DNA from: Apoderus coryli
Lineage: Eukaryota; Arthropoda; Insecta; Coleoptera; Attelabidae
Length of the DNA stretch: 64,000 nt
NCBI GenBank assembly: GCA_911728435.2
Contig: OU452210.1
Span: 7,626,001-7,690,000, forward strand
Direction: 5' to 3'
Within the stretch, counting starts at the first letter, position 1, and every line of letters starts with the position of its first letter. The notes below the pieces were generated by a model. That model was not told the DNA's origin and did no database searches. It saw only the letters and a program-made list of their open reading frames with translations. The position numbers were made by a program, and so were the translations under genes. Positions 40,016 to 52,056 of the stretch are shown here, one piece after another.

Positions 40016-41140
40016 GAGATCAAAAAGTTTTAGTTGCTTTATCTCAAATTTCTTTGAGAATTTAAAATAACTTCATTCTGAATTCTCTCACTAACACATT
40101 TTAGTTCAGTTCAACTAATATAATAAATTATCCATAATTTCTAGATCTCAGAGCCCCCTTTGTGTGCGTCACTACCATATAAAGTTATTTGTACTGAACT
40201 AAACTAGTGCTATTAAACTGTCATATACGGATATCACCGATGCACTCTGACTATAGTCTCACCATTTCCTTATTTCAATTAATGTGTTGTTTAATATGAC
40301 AATTTTCTTATCAACTAGTATAATAATCAACATAAAATAGTTACTTTAATTAAATGTGCTAATTACTATGTCACTTAGTATATTTAATTAATGTTTTATT
40401 TCAAGAAATGTTGGAAAATTTCTTGAAACACACTTTGTTTATTTTACCTCTCGTATCAAATATATCGATTTGACACAAAATATTTCTAATAATAAAATTT
40501 ATGACCGACAATTTTCAGTTAGTACTTATACAGGTGAGGTGAATGTCGAACGTAAGGTCACATAGAAATAAATTTAACCTTTCCTTGATCGATGCCTTTC
40601 TAGAAAGCAACATCCTCTTTAAAATAATATACCTAGAACATCTAGATTTGTAAATTTACATTAACAATAATTCAATAGGTACCTACTATATAAATCATGA
40701 TAAATATCAAAAATTATATATAAAGATTACGTACAAGAACCCCTCACAAATTTCAATATACTATCTAATATTGATTGATATCATTTCTGAGTAAACTACC
40801 AGACATCAATTCTGATCATTTGTTTCCTAACCTCAAAAATGTCTCGGGTATGAAAATTTGAAGACATCCAGGATGTCGTCCATGGTGTTAATACATATTT
40901 GAGGAGCTCTATAGAAATACAGTTGTGATCATGCATACAAAATCGCAAATGTACCTATACATATTAATGCAAGTAATCATGCCCAGTAGGGTTGACGTCC
41001 CGTTTTTGGCGGGCCAGTCCCATTTTTAGAGAAAATGTCCCGCGTGCCGCCTGCCATTTTCCGTTATGTCAAATTTAATATATCTGTTATGTATGCGCAA
41101 CATTACAATTTTTTTCAACAAATTTTAATGTTGAGTGTTG
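40016..41140. other. Intergenic DNA, no gene seen
   Basis: No gene. GTAGGGTTGACGTCCCGTTT at 40986 begins a short GC-richer stretch (to about 41070) that resembles the end of a DNA transposon, but no second end was found. Confidence 0.35.
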
Positions 41141-41151
41141 AGCCGTAGACA

Positions 41152-41200
41152 TTTCAGCCACTGCTGATGGGCATTCCATGCTCGAAATATGTATGGCAAG
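41152..41200 (+). ncRNA. Hammerhead-like motif with mutated core
   Basis: CTGCTGA (41161-41167; A6 of CUGANGA is C), one extra T, a 6-bp helix II GGGCAT/ATGCTC with TCC loop (69-74 with 78-83), GAAA (41184-41187), ATATGT, site GTA, and a perfect 4-bp helix I GCCA (41157-41160) with TGGC (41194-41197). The same helix I sequence occurs in the motif at 44312-44364. The core substitution predicts loss of cleavage. Confidence 0.35.
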
Positions 41201-41549
41201 TACAAAATGTATTTATTTTGTGGAATATAGGCTTTGATTTCTTTTGCTATTGAATATTACCTACCTAGTGAATTTTTGAAGTGATGTAATATTTATATAT
41301 TTGAGGCCTGGATGTATGCAAATTGACATGCGCTTAACTACCTAGATAACAGCTTTATAATTTCAAAACGTGAATAAATTTCAGTCATTTTTCGGCTTCT
41401 ATCAATGAATCAATTAATTTCCATTATAATCCATAAAAAGAAAGAAAAGAAATTACAGAATAATGTTGATTTTCGTATAATCTTACACGTGTTTACTGAT
41501 GAATATATTTCCAGACATTTTCTGGAACATTGATTTTATAAGATTCTCT

Positions 41550-41600
41550 TTTCTTCACTGATGATGGAACTGGTGTAAGTTCCGAAACATGTTTGGATAC
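41550..41600 (+). ncRNA. Hammerhead ribozyme-like motif
   Basis: CTGATGA (41558-41564), one extra T, a perfect 5-bp helix II GGAAC/GTTCC (66-70 with 79-83) with loop TGGTGTAA, GAAA (41584-41587), palindrome ACATGT (41587-41592), site GTT. Helix I pairs T94-A57, G95-C56, G96-U55 and A97-U54. The UU site is weaker than UC in known hammerheads. It lies 0.4 kb downstream of the related motif at 41152-41200, in the same direction. Confidence 0.45.
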
Positions 41601-44311
41601 TAAATATAAATTTCTATTAAATTTATTTGTTTGTTTTATTTCGTCATTGAGAATCTACAACCCCACTTAATAATGGACTATTTTTTCAAATTATTTATAT
41701 ATTACTACAAAAATGTATTTCGATTAGTTTCTGATATTATTAGAAACAACATAAATATGAAAAACATTATTATGGTTATGTGGCATCGCAAATCTTATTA
41801 AAATGTAATAATCAAGACAAAGATATTTTTAAAGCTGAAATCCTGCATTGATTATTTAGAAAAGTACAACAAATTTAGCTTGTGAAGTAGGTAAAATGAA
41901 TTTGAAAGAACATACCTACATTTGAAGATTTTTGACAACTTATCTTTTGACGGCTAATGACTAAAAAATTAAAAGCGACAGAAAAAGGAAATTCTTTATT
42001 CGTGAAAATTTAAGTGTGCCAAATCTGGATAGCTTATGTAACTTTATATTCTCCTTACATCATTCTAAACGGGTTTTCAGCTTGATATGTACGGCCTGGA
42101 GAAAGGAACGCAATAAATTATTACTACTATTTGAAATTCAATGAATTTTTATTAACAAATCAAGAGGCCAAAAACTACTGAAAAGTATAAAATCGTCTGA
42201 CTCTGACAAATATGACAATACCACACAATCTGCTGTGATCATAGAGTACTTTTTTATATTTAAAAGTTGTTATTGTTATTGTCGTATATTAAAGTAATCA
42301 TGTTCTATATTTGTTTGTTGGATGTTCTTAATAAAGATATAGGTAGGTTTTGTTTTTTTTACGGTCCTCCTTTGCAATTTTTAAAAACTGGCAACATTAA
42401 TGCCAAGTTGTCGGTATCTTAATAACTTACTACCAAAACAGACGAGAAGAACTTTTTGTTTCTCAAAAACTCCTACTACTCATAAAAACTAATTTACCAG
42501 AGACAAATATGTATAGATAAGAAAGCTTATAATCTTTTTTTTTGTAATGTAATTGAAACCGACCCTACTTAAGCAGTTATCTGTTTAAATTTGAAGAGCG
42601 TATTAGTATACGTTTAATCAACATGAAAAAGCTACCGACAATGTTTTTTTGGGTTAATTATTAAAGAATGAACGAAAAAAAATCTATTAAATCTCAAATA
42701 GACCGACAATATAGAAAAAACTCAAATTTCGTAATAAATAGGTATATTAAGGCTGTTTTCTGACAAACATTGAGGTCTTTTGATAATTTGAAGAAGTGAT
42801 GTGAACATCTTCAAAAATCTAAATAAGAGAAGCGATAAAAATGTTTGTATTCAAATTGCTAAAAAGTATTTACATAAAGTTTGATAAACAAAATTTGGAT
42901 AAATAGCTGCTAAATCTGTTTTCTTGATTGATTTTTAAAGTAAATTGTACTTACGTATACCGATCTAAAACGTAAGCTTTTAAGTTCTTTGAGAGTGAAA
43001 TTCAGGTAAACACTATTTAAACAATTTGTACACCCCTTTGTGAGTTGTGAGTTCATTTTTTAATAAATTTTAAATAAAAAGAAGACTTTTACTTTATCTC
43101 AATAAAACAAAATTGTGAGAAAAAAGTCATGTTTAATTCGATAGTTATTAAAAAATAGTTTTCATAACTTTCAAGTTGATTTATGGAAGATCTGCCAAAC
43201 AAAAGCAGACACAGATTCGAGGCAGACCTTACCTTAGACAAAAATGCCTCATGAGTATTTCACAGATTTATCTACCTTGTGCAAAGATACATAAACAGCT
43301 TAAATTTGCAATATGAGTTTAAGATAATGGGTAAAATTTTCATTTTTAGCTTGCGCTGCTCAAACTTACTCTCAACTGCACAAAAACTAAATGGTTATCA
43401 TAATTACTATAGACCGTAGGTATAAAAATAAATGTAAATGATAATTAGTGGTTAATTAGATTATATTAAGTACATATGGAACAATTATTAATCATTATGA
43501 AAAGAATGAAAAAAAAAAAGAGAAAGCACAAAATTTAAACAACCATACAATATTCTCAGCATAGTTATTATTAAATTATCTATTACATGAGGATTTGTAT
43601 AAAAATTAATTAAAAAAATAATTTAATTAATAAATAAATAGGTACAGTTATTTATACAATGTATACGCATATAAATATAGGATGAAGATCGTAACAAAAT
43701 TAATTGTTTTATGCTAAAGAATATAAATTTGATTATAATTAAAACTTAGACTTTGATGTTTCGCTGCTAACGAACGCCACTGTATAATAATGTTCTAATA
43801 ATGAGTGTAATTAAAAATAAAATAATTATTATAACAATACAATACGACAAAAATTTCCTTATTCCCACAAAAGTGATATTAATTATGATATACATAATAA
43901 TCATCTTAAATAATATAATAGCTATTACTTGAATAGGAATCTGATTAAAACCCTCTTATTAAACGATTTGACAACAATTTTTTTCTCACGATATCGTGCG
44001 TTAGAAGTATTTGTTGCTAGAAAAGACTCAGGAATCTGAATTTTTGGACCTCAGGGTGTTGGAAATAATGTATTGTTTTAGCTTGCTCCTAAATAAATAA
44101 AATTGTATCAATGAATTAAAATTACATATTTAAAAAACTGTAAACGTGGATCTCTTTGAATCCTGGTTATGTTATTTATCTCATTAATAAAAGTAAAATA
44201 TTTATTCATTATAAAAAAATAAATAATATAAACTAATTAATTAGTTAATTAAGAAGCGATAAAATACAAGTCAACGTCCACAAAATAAATTCAAAAATCT
44301 ATTTTTCTATC
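41601..44311. other. AT-rich intergenic DNA, no gene seen
   Basis: No ORF with support. The stretch 41630-41690 (ending AATAATGGACT-A-TT) resembles 44505-44565, so both loci carry remnants of one repeat downstream of hammerhead-like motifs. Confidence 0.4.
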
Positions 44312-44364
44312 CTTCAGCCAAAAATGTTTCGAGAGTTTAATCTCTCATCATCAGTGGCATTATT
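44312..44364 (-). ncRNA. Hammerhead ribozyme-like motif
   Basis: Minus strand: helix I strand GCCA (44358-44355), CTGATGA (44354-44348), one extra T, a perfect 5-bp helix II GAGAG/CTCTC with loop ATTAAA, GAAA (44330-44327), then ACATTTT and TGGC (44320-44317), which pairs perfectly with GCCA. The helix III palindrome is degraded (ACATTT instead of ACATGT) and the site is UU. Confidence 0.45.
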
Positions 44365-44569
44365 TATGATTTGCCCGTGATCTTATTATTTTCCTTTTAC
44401 TAATATCATAAGTGTGAAGCCTAACTACTTTATGATTTATGTTAACTAACTCTCCAAACATTGTGTGAATTGATTCTTGAATATATTTTGTGAACTTTGA
44501 CATGTGTTTTATTGCTTCTCAATATATCAAGACTCCGCTAATAATGGACTAGTTCCTTTAAATAATTAA

Positions 44570-45790
44570 TTAATATTTTCAAGGTCCCGATAAATAATAA
44601 AAACACTGGCATATATCAGATTGATGAAAACCAGACAAAAGCCATGGAATGATTCATTTTATCATTTTCATTTATGAAAAAACATTTATAAAAATGTCAA
44701 GCAAGAAAGGAACGCAACCTCGGCGAATCTTTTCACCACAAATATTCTTTAATTTATTTATTCCTTCAATAAGAAGAATAATAACTTGTTAGTAAGTACA
44801 TACATATTATTATATTTTTAATCAACTAAATCTTTAGATTGTGGTTAAAAGATTTTTTTTATATCACGACCCTTTCACAACATTTATTTTGCAACTGGTG
44901 TAGATCAAGTTTTATTTGTAAAGAGTCAATTTCAACAACTTTTAGTTTTTAACATATTCAAGATAGTTATATTAATATTATTTATTTATATTTTTAATCC
45001 ATTATTTTATTCCTGCTTTGTTTGTCTATAGCTTATTAGAAAACCGTTTGCAGGTTGTATATTAGAACCGACATCAAAGATTAATGTACACATTAATCTT
45101 TGTCGACATCAAAACTAACTACCCTAGTACCTCGTAGCCACTAATTTTGGACCTGCTTACATAATTCAATTATTAATATCCCAAGCCAAGTTTTTGTTGT
45201 ATTATACCTATTACAATCTAAGCAAGTATTCGTATAATAAAACAGTAATTAATGAAATGAAACCCATGTGTGATAAATTAAGTTGTCATCTTTGCAAAAA
45301 TATATATCTATGCAATATGTACCCCTTACTCGTAGATATAAGAAAATAGCGATTTCTGCAGTCAGAACCAATACGGTACGACATTCCAAATTCCTCAGTG
45401 AAGATGTTTCTTTGCGTGAAAGTTGTGTTGCAACTGCATCAGTGGCGTGGAGTTTTATTTATTTCATTAATAACTATTATAATTTGGAGAAACAGCAATA
45501 AACAATAAAAACCCATAATTTGATTCTATAATTTGAAATTTGTAATTGTAATTCAATTACTTCTTAAGAGTAATTGCGAGAACTCTGTGTAGATGATGGT
45601 TATTGTTAATCATTTTAACAGAGCTGTCTTTTTTATGTGAAAAATGATGTTTGTAGGTTATAACAACAAATTTGCCTATGTATGAGGAAATCAATTATAT
45701 TGGAATGCAGTTCTTGCAGAAAAGAATTTTTTATAATGTCTATTTATTTGTATTTACCACTGAAGATGAGAATTTTAATACATGACTATA
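44570..45790. other. AT-rich intergenic DNA, no gene seen
   Basis: No supported gene. A perfect 12-bp inverted repeat with a 4-base loop lies at 45075-45102. ORF 45283-45501 has no recognisable motif. Confidence 0.4.
45075..45102. repeat. Perfect 12-bp hairpin
   Basis: CAAAGATTAATG, loop TACA, then CATTAATCTTTG. It is perfectly symmetric and unlike its surroundings. No T-tract or gene end is adjacent, so a terminator role is not supported; it may be a remnant of transposon ends or chance in AT-rich DNA. Confidence 0.6.
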
Positions 45791-45829
45791 ATTTGAACAA
45801 AATTAAATAAGATCCATCTATTCGTGGAG

Positions 45830-46618
45830 CAGACGCAGTTTCATTCATCAAAAGCCGCCTCGTCGGGATGCCCGCATCAAATGCCCCAGGAATTCATTAG
45901 TCGGAGAGAAAAAGTCTAGTTCCAGGCTTGAACATTGCTTGGCCAAACGACATGCCCTAGGATTGAGCTACCCCTGGCATAATTTGTTCGGTAATATGCC
46001 TCATGAAATACATAAGTCGCCCTAACAGCTCTGGGAGGAACATGGAGTCCAATCTGTGAGAGCAAGATAGATCAATGAATTTACTCACGATTTTGTAAAA
46101 GATGGTAAGGTCTCTCACGAGCTGCCAACGTCGTCAATCCCATCAAAATTGACACAAAAACACTTCGAGACGTTTAAATCCATGCCGTTCATCTCGCACC
46201 AATCCAACCAACCGAGTGACATCCTCCTGCAAAAGGTAGCAGTCGGTGACACCTCGGATCGTCCTATAACACCTGAGATCATCAGCAAACAGCTTGAACT
46301 CACTATGTAGAAAGCATTGCTGTATGTCGTTAATAAATAGGTTGAATAATAATGGGCCCAAGTGACCTTCACGGGCCTAGAATGAAACTCATTAAGTCGA
46401 ACAACCTGAATTGAGCCGGGCTAACAGTTAAAAATAATCTGCAGGGCCTCGTCAAGAGAAAAAGAGCACGCTCTCAGTACCAACGGGGGAATACCGTCTG
46501 GACCGGCAGACCTACTCAATTGTAAGGAATCATGCTCCCCACACACATCCGCAGCGGAGATGAGAAACGCAGGAGGAGCCCCCATGGCAAAAATCATCAG
46601 AGAAATCCAATTGAACAA
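45830..46618 (-). pseudogene. Non-LTR retrotransposon fragment with internal deletion
   Basis: Minus strand. The upper part (46421-46618) reads LSRSAGPDGIPPLVLRACSF, the linker-to-RT motif of Jockey/CR1-type elements. It then jumps to GPLLFNLFINDIQQCF and the active-site box FADDLRCYRTI (46143-46361), so the fingers and the first catalytic Asp motif are deleted. The tail (RDERHGFKRLEVF, a disrupted form of the MDLNVSKCF motif) continues in another frame. Clearly inactive. Confidence 0.8.
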
Positions 46619-49100
46619 CGCTATAAAGTGACTATTAATAAAGAGTCTTCAAAAATTAGGATTAGAAACCCCTATTTGTATTGCGTTTACCATAAAAAAA
46701 TTATGGTACCTACTTATGATTGTGTATGGTTGTTTTATTTTTATTGTTCGTAATATTTCCAATTTATTATTTGTTAAGAATTAAATTATACAAAGATTAT
46801 TTAAGCTCGTTTATTATATATGAAAACTGAAGCTGGAAAAAAAATATTTAACAGTTCAGGAACTTTGGATTCGTCAAGGAAAGAGTATCAAGAAATAAAC
46901 ATCTCGGTAATATTGAAATTTAAAGAGATATGGATAGTAATCTTGCTATGGCGATTAATTTTTTAATTCATTGGTTCCCAAGTCAGAGTAATCGCATTGT
47001 GTTGAGCTGCCAGGTCCTTTAGGGACTGTATTCCCATGCTAGCTTATATCCTTCTATTCATTTTTATACGTTTCTTGTTTCAGTTTGCGCGCCCAATGGA
47101 AACTAACTTGCTACGCTACTGATTTGTGAATGTAGGTTGTGATTGAAGCATCTTAGAATTAATTATTTGTTGGTACCTACATTGATGCTTAGCCGTTACT
47201 TAGTAAAAGTTCAAATTATTCAACGTTTTCATTCTTTTATTTCCTATATACGTAATTATACCATTACTTAAATATATTTTTTTAATAATACCTGGTTTGA
47301 TATTAGTACCTAAACGTAAAACCGTTTAACAAAACTACCTAACAATATCATGGCAGCATATACACGCTTATAAAGATCAGGTTTTTCTACCTATCTAATT
47401 TGTATATCCCGGAAACTGAATTTTATTCGACCAAAAGTTAATAAAAATCAATTAGGTTGGTGTATTTTTCTCATATTTTTAAAGAACGAATTAATCATTA
47501 AAACATAATTTTTCCTGTCCAATTTCCTGTAAACTTGAATGAAGAACATGTTAAAAAACATTATAACCCATAAATATCCAAGAAGTTTGAATTGTGTAGG
47601 ATTTTCGGGGCCGTCTACGGAGTAACTGTAGTTTCTCAGGTTAATAGGCCATCATCTTTTACGATTTCTTCTCAATTTAGAACGGCGTATTTTACTTTGT
47701 GCTATTCAATTAAGTCCTACGCTGCATCCCAAGCAGCAATTCCTTTAGAGCAGAGGTATCCAAATTTTGAAGCCTGAGGGCCATAACGATTTTTTCTGTG
47801 TGTTCCAAGACCCAAAACAGTTTTAATTTTTCTATTTCAGCTACCCACTAACAGGTGGCATTAGGTGTAATTAAATATTTGGGAATTTTCCGCGTCACTT
47901 CGATAATGCAGTAATTGCATATAAAGGTTAGCGGCGCAACAGCGAGTCAGTTTGCGTAGGAAAGGCGAACGAAGCGAAACTGTCTATTCTGAAGTATCTT
48001 GTTGGAATTTTATAAGAGTCAAACTTAACCGGTGAACATCTCTTAATAATTCGTACAAGTAAAATTGATCCACAACTACAAACTGCAGAAGGAACCATAC
48101 CTTTAGAAACGTTCCTTTTTGAAATGTTCAAACATATTTCCCAAAAATCACATCATTTCTATGAATGTAAAAAAGCAACCCTAAAAGATTTCAAACACAG
48201 GTACGTAAAAAGTGTAAGTAAAAATGGGCTTTATTAATCCAAAAGAAAAACATCAGTGGGTAGCAAAAGTTAAAATACATTAAACCCAGCTATAGAGTTA
48301 AATTGCATGAAATATTTAGTGACTTTCACAATAGAGACGTCTTTAGTCTTAGATATGAACGTTACTGGTTTCTCAATTGAAGATTATAAAATAATTTTTA
48401 AGCATACTTATTTGGTGCTTTGCTTTCTATATCTTCTGTCGGTAACTGTTAACTTCCTTAACATAATAGCACTTATTCTGCATGAGAAAGCAGTAAGAAA
48501 AGAAAGCCATATGTTTAAAATTCAAGTAGCAAAATATTGTTTATAATATCCAGAACTTGTGTCATTGTCGTTGTCAAAAAATTTTTTTCTATTAGGTACT
48601 TACAGATATTTCATACGTTTCTTCTTTTGAGCTACTCTAAAAATGATCGAAGATTATAAAGCACAATATTTTGGAAGAAAAGAAATGTATGGAATTAATT
48701 GTTTTACATACTCCGCGAGCTTTTGACTCTGTTAATGATCGAAGAGCATAGAGAACCGTACATTTTTAAAAATAGAGACAAAAAGATCAAGTGTAATCAA
48801 TTTTCCAACACTCGTCCTAAAATTGTGGACAAAGAACTGAAATTAAAATCATCATCAATCCGAATTCAAGTCATTCCAAGCAAAGCACGCAGAAGCTATA
48901 CATATGAGACTCTGTCAGTGGATCCTTCTCCAGTATAAACGGACGATCAATGGAGTTTTGTTGAATCACTGCATATACAAAAATGTATTGCGTGTCATTC
49001 ATCGTTTCTTTAATGATATTATAATGAGACGAGTGAGTATTGCTGATGTTCCACGCCTGTCCGAGAATATACACTCAATTGTGCACTCGTGACAGTCTAT
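46619..49100. other. Intergenic DNA with weak repeat traces
   Basis: No supported gene. CAGAGGTATCCAAATTTTGA at 47751-47770 resembles hAT terminal sequence (CAGAGG-CCAAA), and the plus strand at 48029-48140 reads TGEHLLIIRTSKIDPQLQT, possibly the C-terminal end of a hAT transposase; both are weak. ORFs at 48307-48546 and 48699-48938 have no recognisable domain. Confidence 0.35.
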
Positions 49101-49560
49101 TTATCCTACATCATTGGTCAACCCGCAGCAGCTTATTCTGAAGCACTGCGGAATCATCCGAAGTCTTGATAAGATGGAAGTCGTGAGAAGATGGTAAAAA
49201 CGTCGACGATCTAAAACCCTCAAGTTCAACATACTGAACGCGGTAGGACCTAAATAAACTAAGCAATCGAGGGAAAAACTGCAAACCATCCAACTTCGCT
49301 AGCAATATATGGTGATTAATACGATCGAAAGCATTTTAAAGTCAGTGTATACGACATCTACCTGCAAGCGCCTCATCCGATCGACTACTCCTAAAACTGT
49401 GCTCATCTGGTGAAATGAACACAATTATTAGAACATATTTTATAATATAGAATCACTTCGAAAAGCTTTTTTAGCACTGGTGTAATTTCAGCCGTTTTTC
49501 AACATCTAGGGAATGAATCAGTCAAGACAAGTCGATAAATGTGGAGCAACAGGCCAACTG
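49101..49560 (-). pseudogene. Non-LTR reverse transcriptase fragment
   Basis: Minus strand text reads RMRRLQVDVVYTDFKMLSIV (palm motif with the first catalytic Asp; normally TDFSKAFD), then after a frameshift LAKLDGLQFFPRLLSLFRSY and RVQYVELEGFRS, the usual sequence downstream in Jockey/CR1-type elements. The reverse strand of 49101-49180 reads on toward an RT region without the FADD box. Confidence 0.7.
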
Positions 49561-49929
49561 AAAAATGCAGCAAATTACTGATTTCTTGTGGCATGAATTA
49601 AATGATTTAGATTTAAACGACAACAAAATGATGCAGCCTCTCATGATAGAATCAATTTATCGAGAGATAAGTTTACTAACCATTTTATATCCAAAAATCC
49701 CTATGCGAACTAGCCAAGAAGATCATGTTATATAATTTGTTTGGATTACTAGAACAAACCAAAAACAGGACCTTAAAACCAACACGAACGAGCGTTATTG
49801 GTGAAATATCTGCAAATTTATGAAGTTTTGGTAAAAACTTCAGATCGTGACTTTTGCCTGTTCGTTAGGCTTGCGGCCTGCTTATTGGCGGCCGGTTTCG
49901 GGAGCACAAATTTAAATATTTGTATAATT

Positions 49930-50420
49930 GTTTAAGTGTTTCACGGAGGTTCTTTGGGTGTTCATCAGGGGTCAAATTTGGGCCCCCTCTTATTTTTAAT
50001 TTTTATAGACGATCTGAATGATTATCTACAAGGCAAAAGATTTTTTTTTGCTGACGATCTTAAATTGTTTGCTCCTGTTGAATCCCATGAGGACTGCGTT
50101 CAGGTTCAGTGTGCTCTGTCATTAAACGCCAGTAAATGCTTCTCAAGAAAGAAAAATATTATAGAATTTCGATATACAGTTTGTCAGACAATTTTAATTT
50201 AATTTGTGATAGTTGTGATATATGCGTCCCATTCCGGTGATCACTGTTGAAAGCTGCTCTGGTGAGTTTTGAATTGTGAATATTTGATTTATATTGTTTT
50301 GTGATTTCTTTACACTATAATTATTAATATTTCTGTTTTTGTAATCACTATTGTATTATTGATTGGATTATTCTGTTATTATAAGATATATAATAATAAT
50401 TAAAAAACTATATTGACACT
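49930..50420 (+). pseudogene. Non-LTR reverse transcriptase fragment and 3' end
   Basis: Plus strand ORF 49936-50202 reads GVHQGSNLGPLLFLIFIDDL and FFFADDLKLFAPVES, the RT motifs B and C, then LSLNASKCF. The frame stops soon after; 50280-50420 is an AT-rich stretch ending in ATAATAATAATTAAAA-like sequence, consistent with a LINE 3' end after a large internal deletion. It is convergent with the fragment at 49101-49560, so the two are separate insertions. Confidence 0.75.
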
Positions 50421-51065
50421 TCGAACTGTTTTTATCTTTATTTCAAATTAAAAATACATAGCTGGTATTTGATCACTCTTCATAAGTTACCTACTTCTTA
50501 TAGTACATAGTACCTAGATTTATTAACTAAAGGTATATTTGAGCCGTTTTCACATGTATGTCAAAGCTTCCTCTTAAGCTAATTTGTAAAATAAATAGAA
50601 AAGGGTGCCAAGAATAAACATAAAATGAAGAATACCTCGCTCTTGCGGTTTCCTTCAGAAAAAAAATTAATATTTAAGCAGATAGATATTTAACTACCTA
50701 ATTTGTAACTTTCTTAGACCTTTTTTCTTTCAAAATACTTTTAAAAGAATATATAAAATAAAAGAGACAACGTCTTGGGAGGTTCTTAAAATCTGACAAA
50801 ATCTTTTTCTATTTTATTATTATTAGGCTTTTTTTTTCTTTTGGATCGAGCTTTTGTACTTCAGTAATTTCAAAATACGTTAGAAATAACATTAACACCC
50901 ATGCCCATGCCTTACTAATTATTTAGTGAATTCATAATATGAAACTACATAAATATTTTAATATTAATTAAAACTATAAAATGAATTTGTGTCCGTAAAT
51001 ATAATGAATGAAAATAATTTCGTAGCATAGCGGACAAAATGACTGGTTTTAGCTATACACAAGGC
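50421..51065. other. AT-rich intergenic DNA, no gene seen
   Basis: Nothing with coding character or recognisable repeat was found. Confidence 0.45.
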
Positions 51066-51241
51066 ATTTTGTTTAATTTAGCAGGACCTCAGTCTAATTC
51101 AGTAGAACCAGACCGAGGCATGGGTCGACAGATACTAATAATAAGAGCGAAACGAATTCGTCAGTATCTGTCGAGCCATGTCTCGGTCTGGTTCCACTAG
51201 ACTAGAATTAGACTGAAGCCTTGCTAAATTAAGCAAAAAAT
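51066..51241. repeat. Long near-perfect hairpin (about 70-base arms)
   Basis: The arm 51066-51136 (TTTAATTTAGCAGGACCTCA ... GACAGATACT) pairs with 51163-51241 (AGTATCTGTCGAGCCATGTC ... GCTAAATTAAGC) with few mismatches and one asymmetric insertion of about 6 bases (ACTAGACTAG against ACTG). The loop is about 26 bases. The arms are richer in GC than their flanks. It could be a small foldback MITE or a transcribed hairpin; no target duplication was identified. Confidence 0.8.
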
Positions 51242-51294
51242 ATGATCTTTAATAAAATGAGTAAACAATAAAGTCGCGTATTTATTCGTCAACA

Positions 51295-51655
51295 ATTCAT
51301 ACATTGCAAAAATTTATTTCCTAATACTAAAACTCTTAGCTAAGGCTATTTTCCCGAGGAGGAAATCTGGCTAAAACCTTCAGACCTTTAACCTACAAAG
51401 GGTGGACACAACCGCTAAATTTTCATATATCAGTAGGGGTCGAGTGATACATCATTTTAAAGCATTTTTTATCTGTTTTACCGCTATAGGTCACTTTTTT
51501 GTTAGGTAGTTGGAACCTATACTCTTATAAATAAATAAAAAATAAATATAACATGTAATAATTGAGTACTTTAACACATTGATAGAGCGTTCGCTTCGCA
51601 TACGGAACGTTATGGGTTCGAATCCCAGCTCTGGCAATATTTTTGGTTTAATTCA
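51295..51655 (-). repeat. Dispersed repeat, copy 3, with tRNA-Ala-like segment
   Basis: Inverse orientation relative to copy 1. It shares the GTCCACCC-region, CGACCCCTACTGATATATGA, AAAGTGACCTATAGCGGTAA and the tRNA-like block. On the plus strand the block (51573-51640) reads GATAGAGCGTTCGCTTCGCA, TACGGAACG, GGGTTCGAATCCCAGCTC: a B-box and an anticodon arm resembling tRNA-Ala (CGC). The 5' acceptor strand does not pair with the 3' end, so it is a tRNA-derived repeat and not a tRNA gene. Confidence 0.75.
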
Positions 51656-51754
51656 CTCCACTTCAATAGACCCATACGTCCAATAATCCGGCACCCGCCG
51701 ACCACGCCTGCCTCGTCCCTCTACGCCTATGCGCTCCGTCGCCGCGTCGTCGTC

Positions 51755-52056
51755 TAGCAGTCTACCAGTCTGGTTTTATAAAGCCTTTGGCCTAGAAGTC
51801 AAGGAGTTTATCAAAACATCCAACTTGCCCATAAAAGCTTTACTCGTACTTGACAATGCTCCAACCCAACCCAAATGACAAGAACTTAAATCAAGTGATG
51901 GGAATATCCAAACGTTCTTCCTACCACCAAACTGCACACCTTTAATGCAGCTGATGAATCAAAATATATAAGTTGCTGATCCATATTATATCTCAGGGTG
52001 GTGACAAAACGCAGAGGAAGTCTGTTTCCAATCTTCATGGAAAAAGTTATTGCTTG
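51755..52056 (+). pseudogene. Tigger/jerky-like (pogo) transposase, 5' side of nested insertion
   Basis: Plus strand reads AFGLEVKEFIKTSNLPIKAL, LVLDNAPTQPK, stop, then GNIQTFFLPPNCTPLMQLMN and after a frameshift WKKLL. LDNAP and FLPPNCTPLMQPMDQ-type text are the second and third DDE motifs of pogo/Tigger/jerky transposases. The fragment is broken at 52056 by the mariner and resumes at 53161. Stop codons show that it was already dead or died later. Confidence 0.75.

Noticed and set aside
51573..51640. A tRNA-Ala gene.
   Set aside because: B-box and anticodon arm are good, but the acceptor stem cannot form and the same block recurs in a repeat family.
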